A DNA stretch of 64,000 nt. Origin: SIG603 sp964370635 (GTDB lineage Bacteria; Bacillota; Clostridia; Oscillospirales; Acutalibacteraceae). The notes below the pieces were generated by a model, which saw only the letters and a list, made by a program, of their open reading frames with translations, searched no databases and was not told the origin of the DNA. Position 1 is the stretch's first letter. Each line of letters begins with the position of its first letter. The stretch is taken from positions 34,832-98,831 of the forward strand of contig CAYJJU010000009.1 in the NCBI GenBank assembly GCA_964370635.1, given 5' to 3'. Position numbers and translations under genes: made by a program. Below, piece after piece: positions 16,588 to 25,297 of this stretch.

Positions 16588-17979
16588 ATGAAACAAAAAG
16601 TTCAAGTGTTCGGTAGATTTTTAAGCGGTATGGTAATGCCAAATATTGGCGCATTTATCGCTTGGGGTCTTATAACAGCGTTATTCCTTGATACAGGTTG
16701 GGTGCCTAATGAGAATTTTGCAAGACTCATAGACCCTATGAAATTTACACTCTTACCGCTACTAATTGCCTATACAGGCGGTAGCAAAGTGCATGACCAA
16801 CGTGGTGGCGTTATCGGCGTTATAGCCACGATGGGTGTTATTGTTGGTGCTCCTGATACACCGATGTTTATAGGTGCTATGATAGCAGGACCGCTTGCTG
16901 CATATGTTTTAAAACTATTTGATAAATTTATGCACAATAAAATTAAAGCAGGCTTTGAAATGCTCGTAAATAATTTCTCTTTAGGAATTATTGGTTTTGG
17001 CCTTTCACTTTTAGCGATGATAGGAATTACTCCACTGGTTTTAAGCTTTACATATGTACTAGAAGTTGGAGTTACCTTCTTCTTAGAGTATGGACTACTT
17101 CCACTTGTAAGTATATTTATAGAACCGGCAAAAATACTGTTCTTAAACAATGCTATAAATCACGGTATTTTATCTCCTATAGGAATGAAAGAAGTAGACG
17201 AAATCGGAAAGTCAATCTTCTTCTTGCTTGAGTCTAACCCAGGACCCGGACTTGGCGTTTTACTTGCATACTGCTTCCTAGGAAAAGGCAGCGCAAAAAC
17301 AACTGCTCCAGGTGCTGCAATCATCCACTTCTTCGGCGGAATACACGAAATTTACTTCCCATATGTTCTTATGAACCCACTACTATTACTATCGACAATA
17401 GGTGGCTCAATCAGCGGTATTTTCATATTCAGTATGTTTGATGTAGGTCTTACATCTGCGGCTTCACCCGGTAGTATTCTGGCAATATTTGTCATGGCGG
17501 AAAGAAATTCTTACCTCGGTATAATTTTAGGTGTGCTCATCTCGACCATTGTGTCCTTGCTCATAGCCATACCGCTACTTAAATTTATGAATAAGGGCGT
17601 AAGTCTTGAAGACGCACAGGCTCAAAGAGCGGCGGAGAAAAATAGGGCTATGGGTCTTCCTGTAGAAGAGGCAACTCCACTTATCTTGGACGGCAAAATT
17701 AGCAAAATCGCTTTTGCTTGTGATGCAGGAATGGGTTCAAGTGCAATGGGTGCAACAGTTTTAAGAAAAAAATTAGCAGTGGCAGGCAGAGGCGATATTG
17801 AGGTTATCCATACACCGGTATCATCGATTCCACCTGATGTGCAAATTGTTGTAACTCACCAAACATTACAGGAGAGAGCTAAAAGTAGTAATCCAAATGC
17901 TAAGATAGTAGCAATTACAAACTTTATGGCGGCTCCGGAGTATGGCGAATTGGTAGAAACATTAAAAGAGACAGACTAA
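16588..17979 (+). CDS. mtlA: PTS mannitol-type EIICB permease
   Basis: 463 residues. The EIIC membrane domain (about 1-335, roughly 8-10 helices) contains FLSGMVMPNIGAFIAWG, the substrate loop FLNNAINHGILSPIG and the FFGGIHEIYFPYVLMNPLLL signature characteristic of MtlA. After a linker the EIIB domain begins with the phosphocysteine C378 (IAFACDAGMGSSAMGATVL). EIIA is absent here, as in split MtlA systems, and is supplied by the gene at 11738. It imports and phosphorylates a hexitol, most likely mannitol. Confidence 0.93.
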   Translation: MKQKVQVFGRFLSGMVMPNIGAFIAWGLITALFLDTGWVPNENFARLIDPMKFTLLPLLIAYTGGSKVHDQRGGVIGVIATMGVIVGAPDTPMFIGAMIAGPLAAYVLKLFDKFMHNKIKAGFEMLVNNFSLGIIGFGLSLLAMIGITPLVLSFTYVLEVGVTFFLEYGLLPLVSIFIEPAKILFLNNAINHGILSPIGMKEVDEIGKSIFFLLESNPGPGLGVLLAYCFLGKGSAKTTAPGAAIIHFFGGIHEIYFPYVLMNPLLLLSTIGGSISGIFIFSMFDVGLTSAASPGSILAIFVMAERNSYLGIILGVLISTIVSLLIAIPLLKFMNKGVSLEDAQAQRAAEKNRAMGLPVEEATPLILDGKISKIAFACDAGMGSSAMGATVLRKKLAVAGRGDIEVIHTPVSSIPPDVQIVVTHQTLQERAKSSNPNAKIVAITNFMAAPEYGELVETLKETD

Positions 17980-18000
17980 AAGATAAATTATAAAATGCTT

Positions 18001-18056
18001 GAGAATGGTACAAGGTTGAGATATATCTTGTATCATACTCTAGTTTTTGATATAAT
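18001..18056 (+). promoter_or_regulatory. Inverted repeat and promoter of the MtlR-like regulator gene
   Basis: The arms 18001-18014 and 18027-18040 pair over 14 positions with one mismatch. The right arm contains the -35 TTGTAT (18028-18033), followed after 17 nt by the -10 TATAAT (18051-18056). A T5 run at 18044 also lets the repeat serve as a terminator for operon 2. Operator and terminator roles are both possible. Confidence 0.6.
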
Positions 18057-18089
18057 CAATAAAACTTTTATGCAGAAAGGTTGTGTGAC

Positions 18090-20162
18090 ATGAATTTTAG
18101 TGCAAGAGAAAAAAAGATATTGCTTTTAATGCTAAAGGAGTCTTCTCCTATATCTATTGTGAAGTTATCGCAAAAAATTGGCGTTAGCAAAAGGACGGTT
18201 CAACGTGAGCTTGAATTTTTGCCGGGCGATTTAGTGTCATATAATCTAAAATTTGCCTCAAAAACGGGTGTCGGAGTTTGGATAGTAGGAAAAGAAGAAG
18301 ACAAAAAAGCACTTCTAAATGAGCTAAGTAACGATGGCGTTTTTGACGACAGCGACAAAGAGCATAGAAGAAAAAAGATAGCCTTTGAAATGTTAACGGA
18401 TAAGGGCATAAAAAAACTGTTTTGGTACAGCACAAAATTTAAGATTAGCGAGGCGACAGTGAGTGCAGACATCGAGTCGCTTGAGCCTTGGTTTAACTCT
18501 CATGATTTAAAAATAGTCAAAAAACCCGGCAGTGGCATATTTGTGCAGGGAACAGAATTAAGCTACAGAAAAGCGATAAAAAGTTTTCTAAACGAAAACA
18601 TAGCTTCCGATTATTTTTTTGACATATATGTAAGTGACTCAAAAAGCAGTGAGGCCTTTGATAATTTTCAAAAATCAGGATTTATGGAAGTTTTGGGCGA
18701 AGACACCGTGCGAAGAGTAGCCGACTGTATAAACGGAATAGACAGCGACTATGTAAAGAAGCTTACAGAAAACTCTTACGTCGGCTTAATTATGCACATC
18801 AGTATTGCGGTAAAGCGAATACTTGATAAAGAAACCATAGAGGATGATGTGGCAGATAGCATGCCTCAGCCAAAAGATTTGGAATATAAGGTTGCAAAAA
18901 GAATTGCCGCCGAGCTACAAGAGGAGTTTGATATTGAGATTCCTCTTGCAGAAATTTCTTATATACATCTGCATATAAAGGCATCTAAATTTGAAAAAGC
19001 CACAATAAATACAGAAAATCAGCTTGAAAATATTAATCTTATAGCCGATAAAATGATTTATGCATTCGATGAAAAAATGGCATATCAGCTTAAGCAAGAT
19101 GAAGATTTTCTGCAGAGCCTGCTAGCACATTTAGCGCCTACTACAATTAGGCTTTCAAATGGCATGAATATCCATAATCCTATGCTAAGCGAAGTTATAA
19201 ATCAGTATAGTGACATATATATGAAATGTGAAAACTCCGCAAAAGTCTTAGAAGAATGCATAAATAGAACCGTTCCACCTGCCGAAATAGGTTTTTTAGC
19301 GGTGCACTTTGCGGCGGCACTTGTCAGGATAGAAGCGAATAAGCAAAAATCAAAAGTCGTAAAGGTAGGAATTGTCTGCTCAAGCGGTATAGGGATTTCA
19401 AGGCTTATGTTGTCAAAGCTTAAAAAGACCTTTAAGAAAAGGGTTGTCCTAAGCGCTTATGGAAAAAATGAAATCGACAAAGACATTGTAAATAAAGAAG
19501 ACTTTTTAATCTCAAGCCTAGCTTTAAATGTGAGTGGGATTGAGATAGTAGAAGTCAGTCCGCTTTTAAGTGAAAAAAATATGGAGGCAATTCGACAGAC
19601 AATCATTAAGCACGAAGTCTATACAGAGGAGAAAAATATTGATAAAACAGATTTAGACTTTGAGGCAATTTCTGTTATTGCAAACCAAATTAAACTTATA
19701 GAAAAAAGTATCAGCATTAATAAAATAGCAGATAATTTAAACTTTGAAGAAAGCCTAAAACTCATCACGACTACAGTTTGTAAAAATGACGAAGACCCTA
19801 CCGAGGTTCAAAATGATATTTTAGAAAGGGAAAAAATGTCAAGCCAAATTTTCCCTGAACTAAATTTCGCTCTTTTACACGCAAAAAGCAGTGCGGTAAA
19901 AAGCCCATCGTTTAGTATTTTCACAACCGAAGATTTAACAGAATTTAAGTCACCTGATTTTAATGGAATAAGTGTGATTTTTACTATGCTAATTCCAAAA
20001 GATGAAAATGAGAAAGTAAATGGCGAAATAATGGGTAGCATTAGCAGCAGCTTAGTAGATAGCGATGAGTTATTAGAAAGTATTCATAAAGGCGATAATA
20101 TTGAAACATTAAATTATATATCAAGGGTTTTAAAAACGTTCTTTTCAAATTACATAAGTTAA
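18090..20162 (+). CDS. mtlR: PRD-containing transcriptional regulator, MtlR/BglG type
   Basis: 690 residues. Domain order: an N-terminal HTH (KILLLMLKESSPISIVKLSQ ... SKRTVQRELEFL), a second Mga-like HTH, PRD1 (about 195-300) and PRD2 (about 315-420) with conserved histidines (IHLHIKAS; LAVHFAAALVR). Then an EIIB-Gat-like domain (VGIVCSSGIGISRLML) and a C-terminal EIIA-like domain (FALLHAKSSAV). This is the MtlR layout, controlled by phosphorylation through HPr and EIIB. I chose the ATG at 18090 (AGAAAGG 9 nt upstream) over a TTG at 18081. It probably binds the two identical operators before the PTS operons. Confidence 0.88.
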   Translation: MNFSAREKKILLLMLKESSPISIVKLSQKIGVSKRTVQRELEFLPGDLVSYNLKFASKTGVGVWIVGKEEDKKALLNELSNDGVFDDSDKEHRRKKIAFEMLTDKGIKKLFWYSTKFKISEATVSADIESLEPWFNSHDLKIVKKPGSGIFVQGTELSYRKAIKSFLNENIASDYFFDIYVSDSKSSEAFDNFQKSGFMEVLGEDTVRRVADCINGIDSDYVKKLTENSYVGLIMHISIAVKRILDKETIEDDVADSMPQPKDLEYKVAKRIAAELQEEFDIEIPLAEISYIHLHIKASKFEKATINTENQLENINLIADKMIYAFDEKMAYQLKQDEDFLQSLLAHLAPTTIRLSNGMNIHNPMLSEVINQYSDIYMKCENSAKVLEECINRTVPPAEIGFLAVHFAAALVRIEANKQKSKVVKVGIVCSSGIGISRLMLSKLKKTFKKRVVLSAYGKNEIDKDIVNKEDFLISSLALNVSGIEIVEVSPLLSEKNMEAIRQTIIKHEVYTEEKNIDKTDLDFEAISVIANQIKLIEKSISINKIADNLNFEESLKLITTTVCKNDEDPTEVQNDILEREKMSSQIFPELNFALLHAKSSAVKSPSFSIFTTEDLTEFKSPDFNGISVIFTMLIPKDENEKVNGEIMGSISSSLVDSDELLESIHKGDNIETLNYISRVLKTFFSNYIS

Positions 20163-20195
20163 TAAGTGTATATAGTTACGATAATATTAAAAATT

Positions 20196-20242
20196 GGGCT
20201 GTCGCAAAATGGTGAAAATCATTTGTGGCAGCCTTATTTTTC
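20196..20242 (+). terminator. Terminator of the mtlR-like gene
   Basis: GGCTGTCGCAAAATG pairs with CATTTGTGGCAGCC (a 14-bp stem with one bulge or mismatch), followed by TTATTTTT. Confidence 0.82.
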
Positions 20243-20282
20243 ACTTGCAAGCAAGGAAAATATTAATTTTAAATAAAAAATG

Positions 20283-20323
20283 TTGACAAAACTGTATTTT
20301 ATGTGTACTATAATAATTAGTAC
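20283..20323 (+). promoter_or_regulatory. Promoter with palindromic operator upstream of an ABC operon
   Basis: TTGACA (20283-20288), 17 nt, TACTAT (20306-20311). The perfect inverted repeat GTACTA (20305-20310) / TAGTAC (20318-20323) with a 7-nt centre covers the -10, as expected for a repressor site. No regulator gene is adjacent; a YtrA-type GntR is encoded at 43112. Confidence 0.65.
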
Positions 20324-20472
20324 AGTTAATGTAAAGAAACGAGGTGGTAAAGTTTAGGCAAATTTTAGCAAGATTATAAATCGGTAAAAAATAGCTTGTT
20401 TTTATTTTGCTAAAGTAGTATAATTAACGCAGGGAAAATTCACTAAGTGAAATATAATTTGGAGGTAGACAT

Positions 20473-21390
20473 ATGGAGCTATTAAAACTTGAAGGCGTAA
20501 GTAAAGTAATTAAGAAAAAAACTATAGTTGATAATGTTAGTTTAACCGTAAATAGTGGGGAAATAGTCGGATTTCTAGGGCCTAATGGTGCTGGAAAAAC
20601 TACTACAATAAAAATGATAATGGGACTTTTTGGCATTACAGACGGAAATATTAGTGTGTGCGGACATAATGTTCAGACTAATTTTGAAGAAGCAATGAGA
20701 AATGTCGGAGGCATAGTCGAAAACCCTGATTTATACAAGCGTCTGTCAGGGCGAAAGAATTTGGAATATTTTGCACAGTTTTATGATAAAGAAGCAATAA
20801 ACAACATAGACTCTGTCATAGAGCTTGTCAAAATGAAGGATAGGATTGACCACAAAGTTAAAACGTATTCCTTAGGAATGCGTCAAAGAGTGGGCCTTGC
20901 GCAGGCACTTTTGCATATGCCACCTCTTCTAATTTTGGACGAACCTACAAACGGACTCGACCCAATAGGCATTAAAGAGCTTAGAGAGCTACTTAAAGGC
21001 CTTGCAAAAAATGCTGGAAGCGGTGTGTTTATTTCAAGTCACTTGCTCTCTGAGATGGAGCTTATGTGTGACAGGATTTACATTATAGACAACGGCAAAA
21101 TCATAGGCGAAAAAACCATAGGCGACGATGAAAACAATGAGGAAGTTTATCAGTACACATTTGTTACAGGCAATAACCAAAATGTATTTGATAAATTTAA
21201 GGCTATGGGTGCTAACTGCGATTTACTGCCTGAGGGTGTAAACATAGTCATGAAAAACGACAAAATGCCACAGATTATAGCAGACTTAGTAAAAGATGGC
21301 GTTTTGATTTATGCGGTAAATAGAGAACAGCGCTCACTTGAGCAAGATTTCATCTCTATGACTGTAGGCTCAAAAGAGCAAATATCTTGA
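20473..21390 (+). CDS. ABC transporter ATP-binding protein (BcrA/lantibiotic-immunity type)
   Basis: 305 residues. Walker A GFLGPNGAGKTT, Q-loop region, signature YSLGMRQRVGLAQALL, Walker B LLILDEPTNGLDPIG and switch histidine SSHLLSEMELM are all intact. The C-terminal domain of about 90 residues is typical of BcrA-like ATPases that pair with an ABC-2 permease. GGAGG precedes the ATG. It is the first gene of an operon with the permease at 21406 and a PASTA protein at 23133. Export of a peptide or lipid-like compound, or its defence role, is inferred from family only. Confidence 0.92.
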   Translation: MELLKLEGVSKVIKKKTIVDNVSLTVNSGEIVGFLGPNGAGKTTTIKMIMGLFGITDGNISVCGHNVQTNFEEAMRNVGGIVENPDLYKRLSGRKNLEYFAQFYDKEAINNIDSVIELVKMKDRIDHKVKTYSLGMRQRVGLAQALLHMPPLLILDEPTNGLDPIGIKELRELLKGLAKNAGSGVFISSHLLSEMELMCDRIYIIDNGKIIGEKTIGDDENNEEVYQYTFVTGNNQNVFDKFKAMGANCDLLPEGVNIVMKNDKMPQIIADLVKDGVLIYAVNREQRSLEQDFISMTVGSKEQIS

Positions 21391-21405
21391 TAGGAGGAAG
21401 GGTTT

Positions 21406-23106
21406 ATGAATTTTATTAAACAAATAACTGCCGAAATGAAAAATATGATACATTCAAAATTTATCATTATTTCGGCTTCAATAATATTTTTACTTATTAC
21501 TATAGTGCCAACCCTGTTTGCAACGGTGATTAACAATACGTTTGGCGGGCCGTTTTATGGGGGTGTTTACTATGAAAGCTATGGAATGAACATAGACTGG
21601 GAAATTGAAAATTTAGAAATGTCACTAGAATACGCAGGCCAAGACCTGAGTGCAGAGCAGTTAAAGTATTTAACAGCTTATGTAGATGAATTGCTTGCTT
21701 TTTATGAAAAATATCAAGATGCATTTGAAGAGGAAAGTTACATAACAAACATGATATATGAACCTGCCGCTCGTGTAGGGGAAAATTTTATTTTAGACCT
21801 AGAGCCAGGCTACGACCCTGAGGAGCTTAAAATGGGGCTATCATATGTATATTATAATGACGAGTTCATCAACTCTCTACCTGAAAAAACAGATGCCGAG
21901 CTTCAAGCGATGTACGATGAAAACCTTAATATAATAAATCTTTACGACGAGTTGGTGACAAGTAGGGAAGTTGGTAAATATGTAGAGATACAAAAAATAT
22001 TTATTAACGAGAGAATAGAAAATTACGTAGAACAAATTGAAGTTTTAGAGGCGTCAATCATAGAAAACCCCGAAAATGAGGAGGTGTTCTCGTCGCAAAT
22101 TGACGACATGAATGCAAATATTCGACAAATGCAAGAAATTCAAATTCCAACACTTGATTACAGGGCAGAGAATAATATAGCCCCAAATGACGGAAGCTGG
22201 CAGGACGGTGCATTAAATGCAGCGGAAAGTGCAAGGTATAATATAGAATATTCCCAAAACCCAATGTCAGAGGATGCGTTTAACAATGACCCTTGGATGG
22301 TGCAACAATATCAGACATATGATGATTACCTAAAAGAAAATGAAATTATAATTCAAAACGCACAACTAGACCTAAAAATAGCGCAAGACTCAATCGACAG
22401 CGGAAAACCTGACATGAGTTTTGTCGAGGACGGAGCTAGGGTAAAGACACAAAGCACCCTAAGCGCTACAATGTTTATAGCAGTTTTTGGAATACTCGTC
22501 GGCGGTTGGGCAGTTGCTAGTGAATTCCAAAGCGGAACAATTAGACTACTTATGATAAGACCAAGAACACGTGAGAAGGTGTTTATTTCCAGATTTATAG
22601 CAGGTTTAGTACTTACTTTCCTATTATTTTTATCCGTGTTCGTCTTCAATACCTTATTAAACGGATTTATATATGGGTTTGGCGACTATGCCTTCCCAAA
22701 TTACACAGGCAGTGGAGAAATTAACTTCTTCGTAATGTTAATAGGCCAGTTTTTTGCAACGTCGACAGCACTAATATTTTTCTATGTGCTAAGTTTCTTT
22801 GCATCGTCAATATTTAAAAACATGGCGGTTGCAATAATCCTACCAACGCTTTGCTTAGTAGGTGGCGCAATATTTATGGCTTTCTTAACACAACTACCCT
22901 TAGTACAGTTCTTATCATTCACACCAATTCCGTATATTTCAATGGAAAACTTCTTCCTAGAAAGTAGCGGATATGTAATTGATAATCTAATAACAAAAGG
23001 CATGATGCTAAGCGTTTCATTAGGAGCGGCGGTAATGCTAGTTTACTCGGCGATACTATTTGTCATATCGATGATTACATTCAAAAAACTAGATATTACA
23101 AACTAA
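21406..23106 (+). CDS. ABC-2 family permease with large extracellular domain
   Basis: 566 residues. A first membrane helix (about 18-42) is followed by roughly 300 residues of charged, helical, probably extracellular sequence rich in D, E, N and Y. Five or six membrane helices then follow from about residue 360 (FIAVFGILVGGWAVASEFQS) to the end. The segment SEFQSGTIRLLMIRPRTR is the conserved ABC-2 cytoplasmic loop. The start is 15 bp after the ATPase gene, with AGGAGG. The large ectodomain between helices 1 and 2 resembles BceB/YhgE-like transporters that touch the cell wall or capture peptides. Confidence 0.88.
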   Translation: MNFIKQITAEMKNMIHSKFIIISASIIFLLITIVPTLFATVINNTFGGPFYGGVYYESYGMNIDWEIENLEMSLEYAGQDLSAEQLKYLTAYVDELLAFYEKYQDAFEEESYITNMIYEPAARVGENFILDLEPGYDPEELKMGLSYVYYNDEFINSLPEKTDAELQAMYDENLNIINLYDELVTSREVGKYVEIQKIFINERIENYVEQIEVLEASIIENPENEEVFSSQIDDMNANIRQMQEIQIPTLDYRAENNIAPNDGSWQDGALNAAESARYNIEYSQNPMSEDAFNNDPWMVQQYQTYDDYLKENEIIIQNAQLDLKIAQDSIDSGKPDMSFVEDGARVKTQSTLSATMFIAVFGILVGGWAVASEFQSGTIRLLMIRPRTREKVFISRFIAGLVLTFLLFLSVFVFNTLLNGFIYGFGDYAFPNYTGSGEINFFVMLIGQFFATSTALIFFYVLSFFASSIFKNMAVAIILPTLCLVGGAIFMAFLTQLPLVQFLSFTPIPYISMENFFLESSGYVIDNLITKGMMLSVSLGAAVMLVYSAILFVISMITFKKLDITN

Positions 23107-23132
23107 TTTTAGAAAGGCGAACAATACACTAA

Positions 23133-24953
23133 ATGGAAAACAATTTTTTAGAAAATTACAAGAAAAAAAGCAGACAAGATTTTCAGGATATCGAAGAAAC
23201 TGTGGTGCAGAGCACACAGGTAGAAAGCGATAATTTAGAGATTTTTTCAAGCGATAAGGGTGAAATGAATTTTACACAGGAGCGCAGGTTTAAAGCACCG
23301 AAAAATCAAGCGCCAAAAAGGACAAATTCAAAAAAAATTCCCATAATCGCAATAATTTGTGTGGCTGTGGTGGCTGTTGTTGTCTTTGTTTTAGTGTTTG
23401 CGCTAAACAAAGGCATCAAGGTAGTCGACATGCTAGACTGGACTGAGTCTGATGTAAAACTATGGGCGCAGGAAAACGGTGTTATAGTGCGTGTAGAAAA
23501 CGCATACAGTGAAACCGTCTTAGAAGGCACTGTCATTTCACATGAGCCTGCGGCTGGCGAGGAGCTTGCAAGCGGTAACTTCGTAGAGATAGTAATATCG
23601 CAAGGCCCTGATTTGAGCATCATGATAGAGGTGCCGGACATAGAAAATATGACAATGGCAGAAGTTGAAGCGTGGGCGGCTGAAAATCTAATGACAAAAG
23701 TGCGTGTAACCACCGAAGAAAGTGAAACGATTGAAAGTGGAAAAGTTATTTCATATACAGTAAACGATAACACGGTAATTGGCGCACAAATAAGACGTGA
23801 CACACCACTTTACGTTGTATTTTCAAAAGGTAAGCCAGAGGGAGAACCGGTTGAACTACCCGATTTCACACTGCTTACAGTCGAAGAGGCTCAGGACTTT
23901 GCCACAGAAAACGGCATATTGCTTGAAATAATTGAAGTCTTCCACGACACGATAATCAAGGACATAATAATGAAGCAGGATATCAAGGCAGAGGAAGTCG
24001 TAAAAGCCGGCGATAAAGTGGTTTTAACGGTGTCCAAAGGCAAAGAGATTATAGTCCCATCATTCTCGCAATTTTCTAAAGATACAGTAGAGTCAGAGGC
24101 AATAAAACTTGGAATTAGCATTAGGGTAAGCGCAAGATACTCCAGTTCAAGAGAAGATGTGCTTTTATCACAGTCAAAGGCTTCGGGCTCCTTATATGAA
24201 GAAGGCGACACGATAGAGCTTGTATACTCACTGGGCAACACACTAAGCCTGTCATCTTATGTAGGCGACAACATACATGCAGTAGAGAGCTGGATAGCGC
24301 AGGTTAATGCAGACGGCGCAAGCGTTAAATCAAGCGTCACATACACAAGCTCCGACGCCTCTAAGGGCACGGTTTTATCGCAAAGCAAGGCGAATGTGAA
24401 CATAGGAATTAGCGAAACCATACAGTTTGTTGTGTCAGAAGGCGGATTTTTATTTGTTCCCGATTTAATAGCCCCCGAGGGCTCGTCTTACGCCGAAATT
24501 ACCACAAGAGAAAGTGCAATGGCAATTTGTAGCGAGCTTAATTTAGTTCCGGTGTTTGTTGAAGAATCGGCACAGGGAAGACTGCAAGGCGAGGTATGGT
24601 CTCAAAACTTGCAGCCAGGAATTGAGGTAGCGCATGGCACTGTAATTGAGTTTAAATATGTTCCAATTACTCAAACCTTTGAGGTGCCAAGCTTTGTAGG
24701 TTTAACAGAAAGCGAAATCCTTTCCATGGCATATGATAAGCAGTTTACAATAAATATATCAGACGGAACTTATGTAGAAAATATGGAAGGCAAAATTATC
24801 ACTCAAAGCGTTGATGCAGGAAAAGTGGTAGCCGCCGGAACCATTATTGATATAAAAATAGGAACAGCGGCACCAATTGTCGACACAGAAATTCCTGAGG
24901 ATACAGAAATTCCAGAAGATACACAAGAACCAGACGACACATTAGAACCATAG
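23133..24953 (+). CDS. Membrane-anchored protein with seven PASTA domains, no kinase
   Basis: 606 residues. A charged cytoplasmic N-terminus of about 65 residues (FTQERRFKAPKNQAPKR) is followed by one membrane helix (about 70-90, IIAIICVAVVAVVVFVLVF). Seven PASTA-like repeats follow, recognised by IEVPDIENMT, VELPDFTLLT, IIVPSFSQFS, LFVPDLIAP and FEVPSFVGLT starts and by xxGDxVxLxVSKG ends. The tail is acidic and proline-rich (EIPEDTEIPEDTQEPDDT). PASTA domains bind uncrosslinked peptidoglycan or muropeptides and are normally fused to a Ser/Thr kinase or a PBP; neither is present here. The RBS AAAGG is 16 nt from the ATG, so translation may depend on the upstream permease gene 26 bp away. Confidence 0.9.
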   Translation: MENNFLENYKKKSRQDFQDIEETVVQSTQVESDNLEIFSSDKGEMNFTQERRFKAPKNQAPKRTNSKKIPIIAIICVAVVAVVVFVLVFALNKGIKVVDMLDWTESDVKLWAQENGVIVRVENAYSETVLEGTVISHEPAAGEELASGNFVEIVISQGPDLSIMIEVPDIENMTMAEVEAWAAENLMTKVRVTTEESETIESGKVISYTVNDNTVIGAQIRRDTPLYVVFSKGKPEGEPVELPDFTLLTVEEAQDFATENGILLEIIEVFHDTIIKDIIMKQDIKAEEVVKAGDKVVLTVSKGKEIIVPSFSQFSKDTVESEAIKLGISIRVSARYSSSREDVLLSQSKASGSLYEEGDTIELVYSLGNTLSLSSYVGDNIHAVESWIAQVNADGASVKSSVTYTSSDASKGTVLSQSKANVNIGISETIQFVVSEGGFLFVPDLIAPEGSSYAEITTRESAMAICSELNLVPVFVEESAQGRLQGEVWSQNLQPGIEVAHGTVIEFKYVPITQTFEVPSFVGLTESEILSMAYDKQFTINISDGTYVENMEGKIITQSVDAGKVVAAGTIIDIKIGTAAPIVDTEIPEDTEIPEDTQEPDDTLEP

Positions 24954-24961
24954 ATTTTCAA

Positions 24962-24999
24962 AAAACCACTACAAGGCGTATAAGTCTTGTGGTGGTTTT
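24962..24999 (+). terminator. Terminator of the ABC-PASTA operon
   Basis: AAAACCACTACAAG pairs with CTTGTGGTGGTTTT (one G-T pair), 11-nt loop, starting 8 nt after the stop codon. Confidence 0.88.
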
Positions 25000-25222
25000 C
25001 TGCTGTGTGAAATAAATAATTATGTCAAAATATTTAATAATTGTTAAGTAAAATTTGATAAATAGTTAGATTTCGACAAATTTCGCTTTGATAATAGTGC
25101 AGCTTTGTGCATGCATACGATTTTTATAAATTCTCACAAATTTTTAACTCTAATGCACAGTATTTATATAGTAAAACTAGTTAAAATTACTATTTTTAGC
25201 TTAAAGCACGATGTGAAGTACG

Positions 25223-25251
25223 TTGACGTGAAGGATTAACTGTAGTAAAAT
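25223..25251 (+). promoter_or_regulatory. Promoter of the giant surface-protein gene
   Basis: TTGACG (25223-25228), 17 nt, TAAAAT (25246-25251), 46 nt before the ATG. Confidence 0.72.
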
Positions 25252-25297
25252 ATACTTAGGCGAAAAATGTATAGGATACGAGAAATGGAGGTAAAAA

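Larger units (their letters stand above)
20163..20472. other. Intergenic region with terminator, promoter and operator
   Basis: 310 bp with no gene that I can support. It contains the regulator's terminator (20196-20242), the ABC operon promoter and palindrome (20283-20323) and a leader of roughly 150 nt before the ATPase gene, with a second TATAAT-like site near 20420. Confidence 0.6.
24954..25297. other. Intergenic region with terminator and giant-gene promoter
   Basis: 344 bp, very AT-rich. It contains the terminator of the ABC/PASTA operon (24962-24999) and the promoter of the 2149-residue protein (25223-25251). I see no gene in between. Confidence 0.6.
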
